Shown: in pieces, positions 46,320 through 55,356 of the stretch
Layout of the letters: every line of letters starts with the position of its first letter
Numbering within the stretch: the first letter of the stretch is position 1
NCBI GenBank assembly: GCA_051650105.1
Contig: JBOFIJ010000016.1
Span: 186,001 to 250,000, forward strand
Direction of reading: 5' to 3'
DNA: 64,000 bases
Source of the DNA: CAMWXW01 sp051650105
Lineage (GTDB): Bacteria > Desulfobacterota > Desulfovibrionia > Desulfovibrionales > Desulfovibrionaceae
Notes under the pieces: generated by a model
What the model saw: only the letters and a program-made list of their open reading frames with translations
The model's database searches: none
What the model was told of the DNA's origin: nothing
Translations under genes and position numbers: made by a program

Positions 46320-48551
46320 TTATCCTAGCCTGTATACTTCGTTTACGGATGGGAAGCTGCGTAGTGTATCAATTGCACGGTATAAGTGGGCTGCATCAAG
46401 AACTTCTATTGTGAATGTTGCTTCTGCTACTTTTGAAGGTAACGTTTTAAAATCCCCTGATAATACATTTATTGCTTCCTCTGCAAAGAACATAGTTATC
46501 GTATGGAGTGCATTCATATTCACTAGGCGTAAAATAATTTGTGTTCTATACGGTTTTTGTGGGTGTCCATCCCATGTAAGAGATATAAATCTTTCTGTTT
46601 CTAAATAAAGAAGACTTTTGCACGATACTGTGTGCACAACAATGCCGCGACCTCGTGAAATATATCCTAAAATAGCATCTCCCGGTAAAGGCCTACAGCA
46701 AGAGGCATATTCTAACATAATATTATCTATACCATCAAGAGAAATACCTTCATCTTTATGTGGATTAATTGTTCCTGTTAGTGGATCTTCCTTTTCTTCT
46801 ATTTCTTCTTTATTTGTGTGTTGATGAAGGAGGAGTTGTATAAGTTTTTGAGGAGAGATAGTCCCAGAAGAGAGTGCTATAAAAAAATCATCAACATGTG
46901 TGAAAAAAGGCAATTCTTTGTCCGTTCGTAAGATTCGACAAATATCTTCCTTTAAAACACTTTTAAAGGAAAGTCCAGCTTTTCTCAGTGCCTTTTCTAA
47001 AATATTTTTTCCAAGAATAATAGATTCATCTTTTTCTTGTTTACGTAAAAATGAACGTATTTTATTTCGTGCTTTTGTTGTTACAACAAAAGCTAGCCAA
47101 TCTCTTGAAGGGCCTCTGGAAGAATCTGTTATAATTTCGATAATATCACCCGTTTTTAACTTTGTATTTAATGGTGATAATTTATTATTAATTTTTGTAC
47201 CTGTACAGTGTTCTCCTATTTCTGAGTGAATAGCATAAGCAAAATCGATAGGAGAAGCTCCTTCTGGTAGTTCTAGTACAGCTCCACGTGGAGTAAAAAC
47301 ATATACTTCATCCTGAAAAAGTTCTAATCGCAAACTTTGCAAAAATGTTGCTGGATCTTCTTCTAATATTTTATTTTCAAGAAGTTTATGAAGCCATTCA
47401 TATTCTTTTAAATCCTGAGGATTTATGGAACTTCTTTCCTTGTAAAACCAATGCGAAGCTATTCCATATTCTGCTAATTCATGCATTTCTTTTGTGCGGA
47501 TTTGGATTTCCATCCTGTCTCCATAAGGTGAAAAGATGGTTGTGTGTAAACTTTGATAGCCATTTCCTTTTGGAATAGAAATATAATCTTTGAATCTATT
47601 TGGAACAAGTTTCCATACAGAATGAACAAGCCCAAGAACGGAATAGCAATCACTTACTTGATTAACAATAATCCTAAAAGCTATGATATCATGTAATTCT
47701 TCTAATGGAATGCTGTTTTCTGTTATTTTCTTATAAATACTATAAATTTGTTTCACTCTTCCAGATACTTCACCTTCTATATTATTTGTTTTCAATAGTT
47801 CCTTGAGTGTTGTAATAGATGTTTCAAAAAGATTTTTTTCTTCTATTTGATATTCTTCCACCCATTCATATATTTGACTATATTTATCTGGTCTAAGATA
47901 ACGTAAGCTCATATCTTCCAAAAGCAATTTCATGCGATGTAAGCCTAGCCTATTTGCTATGGGGGCGTAAATATCCATACTTTCTTTAGCAATTAATTGT
48001 TGTTTATACGGTTTTAGACTAGAAAGGGTTTGGAGGTTATGTAATCTGTCGGCTAATTTTACTAAGATAACGCGAAGATCATTAGACATTGCTAAGATCA
48101 TTTTACGGATATTTTCTGCAGCAGCTTCTTCTTTGGTAGAAAAATGCATTTTGGTAATTTTTGTTACACCTTCTACTATATTAGCCACATCATTCCCAAA
48201 TTCTGTACGAAGAAGTTCTGTTGTATAGCCTTCACAATCTTCAACAACATCATGAAGCATTCCAGATAAAATACTATCTTCGTCTAATTTATAGCATGAA
48301 AGAGTAATTGCTACAGAAAGCGGATGGCATACATAGTCTTCACCAGAATTACGTTTTTGTCCAGCATGCGCTTTTATTGTGATATCATAGGCTCTTTTTA
48401 TGCGGTCTATATTTGCATTTGGCAGATAACTACGAATTTCATTTAATAAAACAACAAGGAGCTCTTCCGGATTAGTGGAAATTTCTTTATTATGGAATAT
48501 ATCTGGATTTATTCTCGGGACAGTAGTTATATTATTCATATCCTTTTCCAT
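46320..48551 (-). CDS. Bifunctional (p)ppGpp synthase/hydrolase Rel/SpoT
   Basis: This enzyme makes and degrades the stringent alarmone. The 743-aa protein has an intact HD hydrolase domain (HAGQKRNSGEDYVCHPLSVA; GMLHDVVEDCEG near residue 100), a synthetase domain (LHDIIAFRIIVNQVSDCYSV; SIPKGNGYQSLHTTIFSP), a TGS domain (VYVFTPRGAVLELPEGASPI), a zinc-finger-like segment with YASCCRPLPGDAILG and a C-terminal ACT domain. Both activities should be present. AGGAG lies nine bases before the ATG. It is transcribed alone. Confidence 0.96.
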   Translation of the reverse strand: MEKDMNNITTVPRINPDIFHNKEISTNPEELLVVLLNEIRSYLPNANIDRIKRAYDITIKAHAGQKRNSGEDYVCHPLSVAITLSCYKLDEDSILSGMLHDVVEDCEGYTTELLRTEFGNDVANIVEGVTKITKMHFSTKEEAAAENIRKMILAMSNDLRVILVKLADRLHNLQTLSSLKPYKQQLIAKESMDIYAPIANRLGLHRMKLLLEDMSLRYLRPDKYSQIYEWVEEYQIEEKNLFETSITTLKELLKTNNIEGEVSGRVKQIYSIYKKITENSIPLEELHDIIAFRIIVNQVSDCYSVLGLVHSVWKLVPNRFKDYISIPKGNGYQSLHTTIFSPYGDRMEIQIRTKEMHELAEYGIASHWFYKERSSINPQDLKEYEWLHKLLENKILEEDPATFLQSLRLELFQDEVYVFTPRGAVLELPEGASPIDFAYAIHSEIGEHCTGTKINNKLSPLNTKLKTGDIIEIITDSSRGPSRDWLAFVVTTKARNKIRSFLRKQEKDESIILGKNILEKALRKAGLSFKSVLKEDICRILRTDKELPFFTHVDDFFIALSSGTISPQKLIQLLLHQHTNKEEIEEKEDPLTGTINPHKDEGISLDGIDNIMLEYASCCRPLPGDAILGYISRGRGIVVHTVSCKSLLYLETERFISLTWDGHPQKPYRTQIILRLVNMNALHTITMFFAEEAINVLSGDFKTLPSKVAEATFTIEVLDAAHLYRAIDTLRSFPSVNEVYRLG

Positions 48552-48756
48552 ACTGTCAATCTCCTTATTTTTTCTACTAAGGTGTGCATAAAACTCGATA
48601 ATTCGTTCAGGCTACCATAGGAAATTATAAAAAGCAAGGATTGATATAGTGGGCAGTCTATAGTGGCATTTCTTGGAAGAAATGTTCTACAAAATTGTAT
48701 ATTCTAAAATGTCATGATATCCTTCAAATATAATACCAATAGGAGAAAGCCGATAT

Positions 48757-49338
48757 ATGCAACAAAGAACCGAAGAGCGTCTACATCGAATAGAATCAGT
48801 ATTAAGAAAAAGACAAAAAAACTTAACCGTTGTCTTAGAAAATATACATGATCCACATAACGTGTCAGCTATTTATCGTAGTTGTGATGCATTTGGTGTA
48901 GCAGCTGTGCATTTATATTATACCGATAATATTTTTCCAAAAATTGCTCATAAAACGTCTGCTTCTGCAAAAAAATGGGTTGATACAAAAAGACATGATT
49001 CTCCGGATTCTCTATTGGCAAAATTGAAAGGATATCAAATTCTTGCCACAAGTTTTACCAGTAATGCAAAGAAAATGTGTGAATACGATTATACAAAAGC
49101 AACTGCCTTTATTATGGGTAATGAACATAGAGGGGTGGCAGATGAATTAGTAACGTTAGTTACTGGAGAAGTCTATATTCCAATGTATGGAATGATACAA
49201 AGTTTCAACGTTTCCGTAGCCACAGCTATTTTGCTTTCTGAAGCATCAAGACAAAGGCACAATGCTGGTATGTATGAACAATGTTCTTTTAACGCAGATG
49301 AATATGAAAAAATATTACGTGAATGGGAAAGAAAATAA
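48757..49338 (+). CDS. trmH: TrmH-family (SpoU) RNA 2'-O-methyltransferase
   Basis: The 193-aa SPOUT enzyme probably methylates G18 of tRNA. SpoU motifs are LENIHDPHNVSAIYRSCDAF (motif 1), FIMGNEHRGVADELV (motif 2) and YIPMYGMIQSFNVSVATAIL (motif 3). Its N-terminal helix matches TrmH more than RlmB, which has an extra L30e-like domain. AGGAG lies upstream of the ATG. Confidence 0.92.
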   Translation: MQQRTEERLHRIESVLRKRQKNLTVVLENIHDPHNVSAIYRSCDAFGVAAVHLYYTDNIFPKIAHKTSASAKKWVDTKRHDSPDSLLAKLKGYQILATSFTSNAKKMCEYDYTKATAFIMGNEHRGVADELVTLVTGEVYIPMYGMIQSFNVSVATAILLSEASRQRHNAGMYEQCSFNADEYEKILREWERK

Positions 49339-49933
49339 AAGAGTTCTTTAATCTGCGGTATATTGTTTTTAAGTATATACCTAGGATAAGGATTTCACTG
49401 CAAGAATATAATAAGAAATAGGAAGAAGTATATTTTGACAGAGTGTTATATATCTAAAAGCACAAAACGACAAATAATGATGGAATAACACCAAATAGAT
49501 GAGGTGTATACCGCATTCCTGCAGTATCATTTCCAATATATGTATTTCACTAAAATAGTATTATGTTCTTTTTAAAATACACTCGTTTTGCTTTAGTAGT
49601 ATATTATAATATTCACACTATTTATATAGTATGTCTTGATGTATCGTAGTTTTTATTTAGTATAGTAGCGATGGGAAAATATTATATAGTATTATGTTCT
49701 TTTTAAAATATACTCGTTTTGCTTTAGTAGTATATTATAATATTCACACTATTTATATGGTATGTCTTGATGTATCGTGGTTTTTATTTAGTATAGTAGC
49801 GGTGGGAAAATATTATGAGGTGACTATCAGACTATTATACTGTATTTTATGAATATAAAAGAGTCTATAATTTCTATACATTCATTGTTATGATAGTATT
49901 TTCTCTATAGTAATTTATAGGAGTATATTATAT
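49339..49933. other. ~600-bp low-coding region between trmH and the CII-like gene
   Basis: Apart from the 131-bp tandem duplication (49555-49816), I see only AT-rich sequence and no gene. It is the 5' region of the CII-like regulator, whose AGGAG site is at its end. Confidence 0.6.
49555..49816. repeat. 131-bp tandem duplication (two copies)
   Basis: Copy one (49555-49685) and copy two (49686-49816) differ at about four positions and abut exactly. Each contains the perfect 12-bp palindrome ATATTATAATAT (49601-49612 and 49732-49743). The unit is noncoding and lies just upstream of the CII-like gene. The near identity suggests a recent duplication. Confidence 0.95.
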
Positions 49934-50170
49934 ATGAATGAGAACGTAACAACAGTGACCCAATGTGCGGTACTCAAGACAAAAAAATCTAAAGAGATTG
50001 CCGAATATATTGGAAAGCCGTATCCTACACTTATGAGAGAATTAAATCCTTTTGATAAAAGTGCAAAGCTTGGGATAGACACTTTACTAAACATTATAAG
50101 AATGACGCAAGACAAAAGTCCATTAGAGTTTATGGCAAAGGAGCTTGGGTATACTCTTGTGGAAAAATAA
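49934..50170 (+). CDS. Phage CII-like (P2-type/CP76) regulatory protein, orphan
   Basis: The 78-aa protein resembles the phage regulatory protein CII family found in P2-like and Mu-like phages and in many Desulfovibrio genomes. The core EIAEYIGKPYPTLMRELNPF and KLGIDTLLNIIRMTQDKSPL matches the family's HTH-like layout, as does the end FMAKELGY. AGGAG lies ten bases before the ATG. No integrase, structural phage gene or attachment site is near, so it is a phage remnant or a domesticated regulator. It sits in a gene-poor stretch beside a 131-bp tandem duplication. Confidence 0.8.
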   Translation: MNENVTTVTQCAVLKTKKSKEIAEYIGKPYPTLMRELNPFDKSAKLGIDTLLNIIRMTQDKSPLEFMAKELGYTLVEK

Positions 50171-50697
50171 ATATTGTGTTCTCTATATATCAATATATGT
50201 TGTAGTAGAGAAGTATTCTACTTCACATATTGTATTTATTTTTAGAAAAGAGTGTCTTTTTATTTCTTCTAGTGAATTTGTATGAGTGTATTTTCCTCTT
50301 TTAACGCTAAATATCCCCAGATTTTTTCCAAGAATCGATAGTATATTTGTACTTTGTCTTGGGGAAAATAAAGTAGCGTTCGTCGTTGTATTTATTGTTA
50401 AGTAGAGTAATTTGTTTATAGTACCTAGTTTTTAGAAGGTGAAAAGACGTAATACTGTCGTGAAAATAGTTTGTATTTTGGGTAATTTTTTATTATCGTG
50501 TGCAGTAATTTTTTGAAGAGAAATATAATATATATGTATGGTCATTTATTAGTACTATAAAATGGGGCAATAATACGATATAGTATGTGGTACATGATAC
50601 TATATAAAAAAGTTTTTATTGTGCATATTTATAGGGGGGATACCTATATAATTATATAATATAACATAATGTACTTTATATGTATTCTATGTTTGGA
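50171..50697. other. 527-bp gene-free AT-rich spacer
   Basis: No gene, tRNA or clear hairpin terminator is visible. It lies between the CII-like gene and the 3' end of convergent tsaD and may be the remainder of a lost element. Confidence 0.6.
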
Positions 50698-51771
50698 TTA
50701 CACTCTTTGTAGTATATAATCATTTGGAATATGTTGTCCTCTTGGAATTGCAGAAAGAGTTGCTGTATGGTAGTAACCATATTGTGAATGAAGAAGGTCT
50801 CCAGTATAAGCAACCATAATGGCATTATCTGTACATAGTGGCATTGAAGGATATAATAGTGGTATGGTATATTGCATAGAAATATTGTGCAGAACTGAAC
50901 GCAGTGATGTATTAGAGGCGACTCCACCAGCAAGTAAAAATGAGTGAACAGGCATTGCATTTTCTTTACAGTGTTTATATGCTAAGACAAATTTATTGGC
51001 CAGTGTGTGAGATATTGTATATGCTAAATCTGCACACAATTGCTGAACATGTTGATTGTTCAGAAAATCTTCTTCTTTTTTGGAAGATATACAGCAGTCT
51101 GGATTTTTTTGTATATAATGCATAGCAGATGTTTTTAATCCACTAAAACTATAATTAAGGGATGAATTATGTATATAGGGTGCTGTGAACGTATTGTGGC
51201 GTGCTGTTATTTTTTGAGAACATAAGTCTATCAGTTTACCAGATGGATAAGGCATGCCCATCATTTTACCTACCTTATCGTATACTTCTCCAACGGCGTC
51301 GTCTAATGTATATCCTAGCAATGTGAATTGCAAGGGGGATGTAACATAATATATGTGGGTGTGTCCTCCAGAAACTAAAATGGCTAGTGCTGGATAAAGA
51401 ATGGTATTTTCTATATTATTGACAAGAATATGAGCATGTAAATGATTAATACCCAAAAGGGGTTTATCTAAGGAAAAATGAAGTGCTTTTGCGAACGCTA
51501 TTCCAACAAGAAGGCTTCCCAATAACCCTGGTCCTCTTGATACTGCTATAGAAGTGATATCATCAAAACATGCGGAGGACGCGGTAAAAAGTTCTTCTAT
51601 AAGGGTTTCTAAAGCAGTATAATGTTCTCTTGATGCTATTTCTGGAACGACTCCACCAAAGAGACCATGTGTTGCTACTTGAGAATAAAGACTTTGAGAA
51701 AGAATTTTTTTCCCCGAGACTAAAGCGAGTGCTGTTTCATCACATGATGTTTCAATACCTAAGCATACCAT
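50698..51771 (-). CDS. tsaD: tRNA threonylcarbamoyladenosine transferase TsaD
   Basis: TsaD transfers the threonylcarbamoyl group to A37 of ANN-decoding tRNAs. The 357-aa ASKHA-fold protein has LGIETSCDETALA at the start, the metal-binding HLHAH (NHLHAHILVN), VSGGHTHIYYV, LLAGGVASNTSLR and the end motif PLCTDNAIMVAYTG. It lies three bases after fbp, so it is co-transcribed. Confidence 0.97.
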   Translation of the reverse strand: MVCLGIETSCDETALALVSGKKILSQSLYSQVATHGLFGGVVPEIASREHYTALETLIEELFTASSACFDDITSIAVSRGPGLLGSLLVGIAFAKALHFSLDKPLLGINHLHAHILVNNIENTILYPALAILVSGGHTHIYYVTSPLQFTLLGYTLDDAVGEVYDKVGKMMGMPYPSGKLIDLCSQKITARHNTFTAPYIHNSSLNYSFSGLKTSAMHYIQKNPDCCISSKKEEDFLNNQHVQQLCADLAYTISHTLANKFVLAYKHCKENAMPVHSFLLAGGVASNTSLRSVLHNISMQYTIPLLYPSMPLCTDNAIMVAYTGDLLHSQYGYYHTATLSAIPRGQHIPNDYILQRV

Positions 51772-51774
51772 AAT

Positions 51775-52779
51775 TTATGCATCCAAAGTGCAAAGAATTG
51801 TTTCTATGATATTCATTTCATATTGAGAACCGATATATAGTGCTGAACGAGAATGAATACTTTCTGGACGTATAGAGGCAATAGACTCTTTACCCTTTGT
51901 TGCTTTTCCTCCAGCTTGTTCAATAATATAAGAAAGGGGAATTGTTTCATAAAGAAGACGGAGTTTATCTTTCTTTTTTCCATTACTATACATTGTTGGG
52001 TATAGAAAAATACCGCCATACAATAATGTTCTGTGTATATCTGCTACTAAAGATCCAACATATCTATGTGAATAGACTTTCCCTGTTTTTGTATTATTTT
52101 CTTTAAAATAAGTGACAATTTTTTTTGTAAGTGGATCCCAATATTTGGTGTACCCTTCGTTAACGGAATAGATATGTCCGTATTCTGGTATAGTAATATG
52201 TGGATGTGTGAGAAGAAATTGATCTCTTTCTTTGGAAAAGGTAAAAGCTTGTACTCCAAAACCTAAAGATATAACAAGTATTGTTGATGGACCATAGAGG
52301 ATATACCCGGCCCCGACAAGAGAATTCATTGACTGTAAGAAATCATTTTCAGTTAACTGTATATCTAAGGAAGTAGGTTTTTTTATTATAGAGAAAATAC
52401 TTCCTACATTTATATTGGTATCGAGATTTGATGAACCATCTAGTGGGTCAAAATTGATGAGATAGGATCCTTTTTTTGTATTTTCAAAAAAGATATATTC
52501 TTCAGATTCTTCTGAAGACACTCCAGCAATACAATGTAATTCTCTCAGGGCATCAACAAAAATAGTATGAGAGAAGAGATCAAGTTTCTGAACTTGTTCC
52601 CCTTGTATATTGGTATCTCCTGTTAAACCAAGAGATTGTGTGCATGCTGCATTTGTGAGCTGCCAAGAAATTTGTTTTGCACAAGAAGAGATACACAAAA
52701 GTATAGAAAGCAGTTCGCTATCAAGATTTGTAGTAATTTGTTCATTTGTACAGTATTCATTAAGAGTAGTATAAGACAT
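51775..52779 (-). CDS. fbp: Fructose-1,6-bisphosphatase class I
   Basis: This is the gluconeogenic enzyme that removes the 1-phosphate of fructose-1,6-bisphosphate. The 334-aa protein has the metal-site motifs GVSSEESEEY and INFDPLDGSSNLDTNINVGS, the substrate-binding YVGSLVADIHRTLLYGGIF and the acidic YETIPLSYIIEQAGGKAT. I chose ATG 52779, with GGGAG five bases upstream, over the in-frame upstream codons at 52794. It complements the PEP synthase at 27-30 kb. Confidence 0.96.
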   Translation of the reverse strand: MSYTTLNEYCTNEQITTNLDSELLSILLCISSCAKQISWQLTNAACTQSLGLTGDTNIQGEQVQKLDLFSHTIFVDALRELHCIAGVSSEESEEYIFFENTKKGSYLINFDPLDGSSNLDTNINVGSIFSIIKKPTSLDIQLTENDFLQSMNSLVGAGYILYGPSTILVISLGFGVQAFTFSKERDQFLLTHPHITIPEYGHIYSVNEGYTKYWDPLTKKIVTYFKENNTKTGKVYSHRYVGSLVADIHRTLLYGGIFLYPTMYSNGKKKDKLRLLYETIPLSYIIEQAGGKATKGKESIASIRPESIHSRSALYIGSQYEMNIIETILCTLDA

Positions 52780-53033
52780 AATGTCTCCCATCACGAAATA
52801 ATATTTAATTGATAGTATAAGAACATAGATCTTTATGCAAGCAATAGCGTAACTATATCCATTGCTTTGTGGCTCTTGTATAGTATCAGGAAGAGGTGTT
52901 TAGGGTGATACTGTGAATATTTATGAGGAAAAAGATAGTAAAAGTATTGCAAAATTGAAATAAAAGAAGTACATTACTTGTGGTTTTTATTGGGTAGAGT
53001 AGAAACCTGTCAGTTAATTTAAGGAGATATATT

Positions 53034-53222
53034 ATGAGTGATGTCGCATTAATCCTAGATACTGAAGACTGCATTTCTTGTCGTGTGTGCTATGATGAAG
53101 CGCCTGCTTTTATTGATTGGAATGATGATGATAACATGCCAGTACAAAAAAGTGCACATGTACCAAAAGAAGTTGCGGATGAATTGATCTCTGTATGTCC
53201 TTCCGAGTGTTATTCTTTATAG
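53034..53222 (+). CDS. [4Fe-4S] ferredoxin, single cluster
   Basis: The 62-aa acidic protein has the monocluster pattern C13-I-S-C16-R-V-C19 and C55-P, as in Desulfovibrio ferredoxin I; Cys59 is an extra residue. This is a soluble low-potential electron carrier and a plausible partner for the Rnf complex at 15-20 kb. AAGGAG lies seven bases before the ATG. It is transcribed alone, with a hairpin downstream. Confidence 0.93.
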   Translation: MSDVALILDTEDCISCRVCYDEAPAFIDWNDDDNMPVQKSAHVPKEVADELISVCPSECYSL

Positions 53223-53242
53223 AAACCGTATATTGTAATTAG

Positions 53243-53282
53243 GAAAAGAGACTTCGTTTTTTAGGAAACATTGTCTCTTTTC
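53243..53282 (+). terminator. Stem-loop after the ferredoxin gene
   Basis: GAAAAGAGAC (53243-53252) pairs perfectly with GTCTCTTTTC (53273-53282) around a 20-nt loop. It begins ~20 bp after the ferredoxin stop. A second short stem (AGGAA/TTCCT) ending in a T-rich run follows by ~53310, and it is the better-shaped intrinsic terminator. Confidence 0.55.
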
Positions 53283-53460
53283 TAGGAAAAAAGTACATGG
53301 TTCCTTTTTCTTTGTTTTTCTCCCGCTTATCTTTTTTTATGAACATTATATTTGCATATTGCTTTTAAAGAACTATTGTTCTCACCTTTATTGTTTAATT
53401 ATAGTAAGAATATTTTCGTAAACGGTGGAACAATGTTTAAATTATTAGTAGGTATGTTGT

Positions 53461-54300
53461 ATGTATAATGATGTAGGGGCTTCTTCCATATTGTTGATAG
53501 GAAAAGATAGAAAGAGTATACGTTTTGAAGCTACTATGTTGCGTTCTGTGGGTGTTTCTACTATCAGAGCCTTAGTAGATGTTGAAGAATATTTAGAATA
53601 TATGCCTATATATCCTATTGATGCTATTTTTATTCAAGAAGAGTATTCACATATTCCAGCATTTAGGCTTGTTAATCTTTTGAGAAAAGAATATGAATCT
53701 AACGTGGCTATTGTTATGATTTTTTCTTCTTCTCCTTCTGTTTCCGCTCTTCGTTTTATGGAACAAGCTGGAGCGGCGCCTTTATTAAGGCCATATACAA
53801 AAAGAGATGTTCAGCGTGCTTTAGTGCAATCTAAACGTTATGCTTTTTTAAGTACTACCAATTCTGATGTAGAGTATCCTAAATTTGAATTTGAACGCGA
53901 AGAGAAGAGTGTGTATGATGAGATAAAACTTGATTCTGGAAATGACAACTTCTTGGTTATTATGGCAAATTTACAGTTTTTTCTTATATCTGGGCTATTT
54001 GTGGATGCTGCTAAAGCATATGCTGATATTGTTGAACAGATGTCTGATGTGAAGATGTATACACTGATAAGTAGAACAGTACTTCAAACAAAAGAACCAG
54101 AAAAAACCATTGAAAATTTTTGTCTTGCTTTGGAAAAAAATAATTATGTTGAAGATGCTAGAAAAATAAGAAAACGAGCATTTGAAAATATTACCCTTAA
54201 TAGAAAGGAATCTATAAAGGAGATGCATAAAGAACATACTTCATCAAAAAATCTTCTTTCTAAACAGGACACGTCTACAGAGCATAAACATATAAAATAA
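53461..54300 (+). CDS. Receiver-like (pseudo-receiver) protein
   Basis: The N-terminal ~125 residues look like a response-regulator receiver fold, but the functional residues are altered. The acidic start is GKD (residues 14-16) with one Asp, the phosphoacceptor position reads Q59 (DAIFIQEE), the Thr/Ser position is Ser (FSSSPS) and the conserved Lys is R110 (LLRPY). The remaining ~150 residues are helical with TPR-like character (LFVDAAKAYADIVEQM; KTIENFCLALEKNNYVEDAR) and a polar tail. It is probably a non-phosphorylated interaction module. The start (279 aa) has only a weak site. No kinase lies nearby. Confidence 0.7.
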   Translation: MYNDVGASSILLIGKDRKSIRFEATMLRSVGVSTIRALVDVEEYLEYMPIYPIDAIFIQEEYSHIPAFRLVNLLRKEYESNVAIVMIFSSSPSVSALRFMEQAGAAPLLRPYTKRDVQRALVQSKRYAFLSTTNSDVEYPKFEFEREEKSVYDEIKLDSGNDNFLVIMANLQFFLISGLFVDAAKAYADIVEQMSDVKMYTLISRTVLQTKEPEKTIENFCLALEKNNYVEDARKIRKRAFENITLNRKESIKEMHKEHTSSKNLLSKQDTSTEHKHIK

Positions 54301-54592
54301 CCGTACCGTATACTATTTTTTCATAATAGAGGGTGTGTTCTTAAAAAGATAATGTACTTTAGAAGAGTATAGTGAAAAAACTTTTTGTGTGCTGTTATTT
54401 CTTATTTAGTTTTGATGTTTCCTTCATCACGTTCTTCATACGCAATATAAGAGTTATTAGATTTTCTTATTGTAATGGATATATTATGGTAAAGGACCAA
54501 AATAGTGCTCTATACACAAAGAATATGTATATAGTAATACGTACGGATATTGGTGGGAAATATATATTTTCTTGTCAATATGCAGAGGGTAA

Positions 54593-55339
54593 TTACGATA
54601 GATATGTTTGAATAGTATAATAGTGTAAAAGACTAAGTTTTGGAAAGAGCCATAAGTGTTCTTTTTTCATTTCTAAATATTGTGAAGCAATGTTATTTTC
54701 TATCTTATTTCCAAAACAAGCATCATAATATCTTTTCTGTGGAAGTGTTTCAAAATGTGCATCTGGATAAAATATTGTGTATATCTCTGAGGTGACAGGA
54801 GTATAGATGGTAGGGGCAGCATAATGCCAAATACTATGAGGGCTATATAATGTTCCTGAAGTAATATTTCTTGAGGTATAATTATTCTTTGTTTTATTAA
54901 AGATGGTATCATATTCTTTTTGGGGAACAATATATATTTCCTCAATTCCTAGTAATTCTAAGGCTGTGTGCAATGGTGAAGGTATTTTTGTATTTTCTGT
55001 AAAAAATAATTGTGAAGGAATTCGTAGAATTTGTGCTGGTACTAGTAAGGATAATATGATGGGTATTGAGAATATTGAAGGGAGAAATAAAGAAAAATAT
55101 TCTATTTTATTATATACTTTTTTTAAAGAGATTGAAGAATAGATAGAGGTACTAGATATAATAGAACAATGTTCTTCTTGGTATATAGCGTATAAAAAAG
55201 CAATATGTTCTTTAAATGCAGCTCGTAATTCTTTTGGCACTGTTTCATAATGTATTTTTGTATCGAGAAGACAAGAATGAGAATAGTCTTTTAGAAATAA
55301 TTCCCAATCTTCAAACGTATGTGGTAATAATCTATGCAT
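54593..55339 (-). CDS. Hypothetical protein (248 aa)
   Basis: I do not recognise it. The sequence has no signal peptide or clear transmembrane segment except one hydrophobic stretch (LPSIFSIPIILSLLVPAQIL, about residue 90), which could be buried or a single span. The N-terminal LPHTFEDWELFLKDYSHSC is helical. The start has only a weak ribosome site. It lies 17 bp after the exported protein gene at 55357-56505 and is probably co-transcribed with it. Base use matches the neighbours. Confidence 0.6.
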   Translation of the reverse strand: MHRLLPHTFEDWELFLKDYSHSCLLDTKIHYETVPKELRAAFKEHIAFLYAIYQEEHCSIISSTSIYSSISLKKVYNKIEYFSLFLPSIFSIPIILSLLVPAQILRIPSQLFFTENTKIPSPLHTALELLGIEEIYIVPQKEYDTIFNKTKNNYTSRNITSGTLYSPHSIWHYAAPTIYTPVTSEIYTIFYPDAHFETLPQKRYYDACFGNKIENNIASQYLEMKKEHLWLFPKLSLLHYYTIQTYLS

Positions 55340-55356
55340 ATGAACTCATTATCGCA

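Noticed and set aside
49934..50170. Prophage or integrated plasmid around the CII-like gene
   Set aside because: No integrase, portal, terminase, replication gene, tRNA target or flanking direct repeat was seen; only one phage-like gene exists.
54372..54611. 79-codon plus-strand ORF with a signal-like start
   Set aside because: It begins with GTG without a Shine-Dalgarno sequence, has no conserved look and runs into the end of the convergent gene at 54593.
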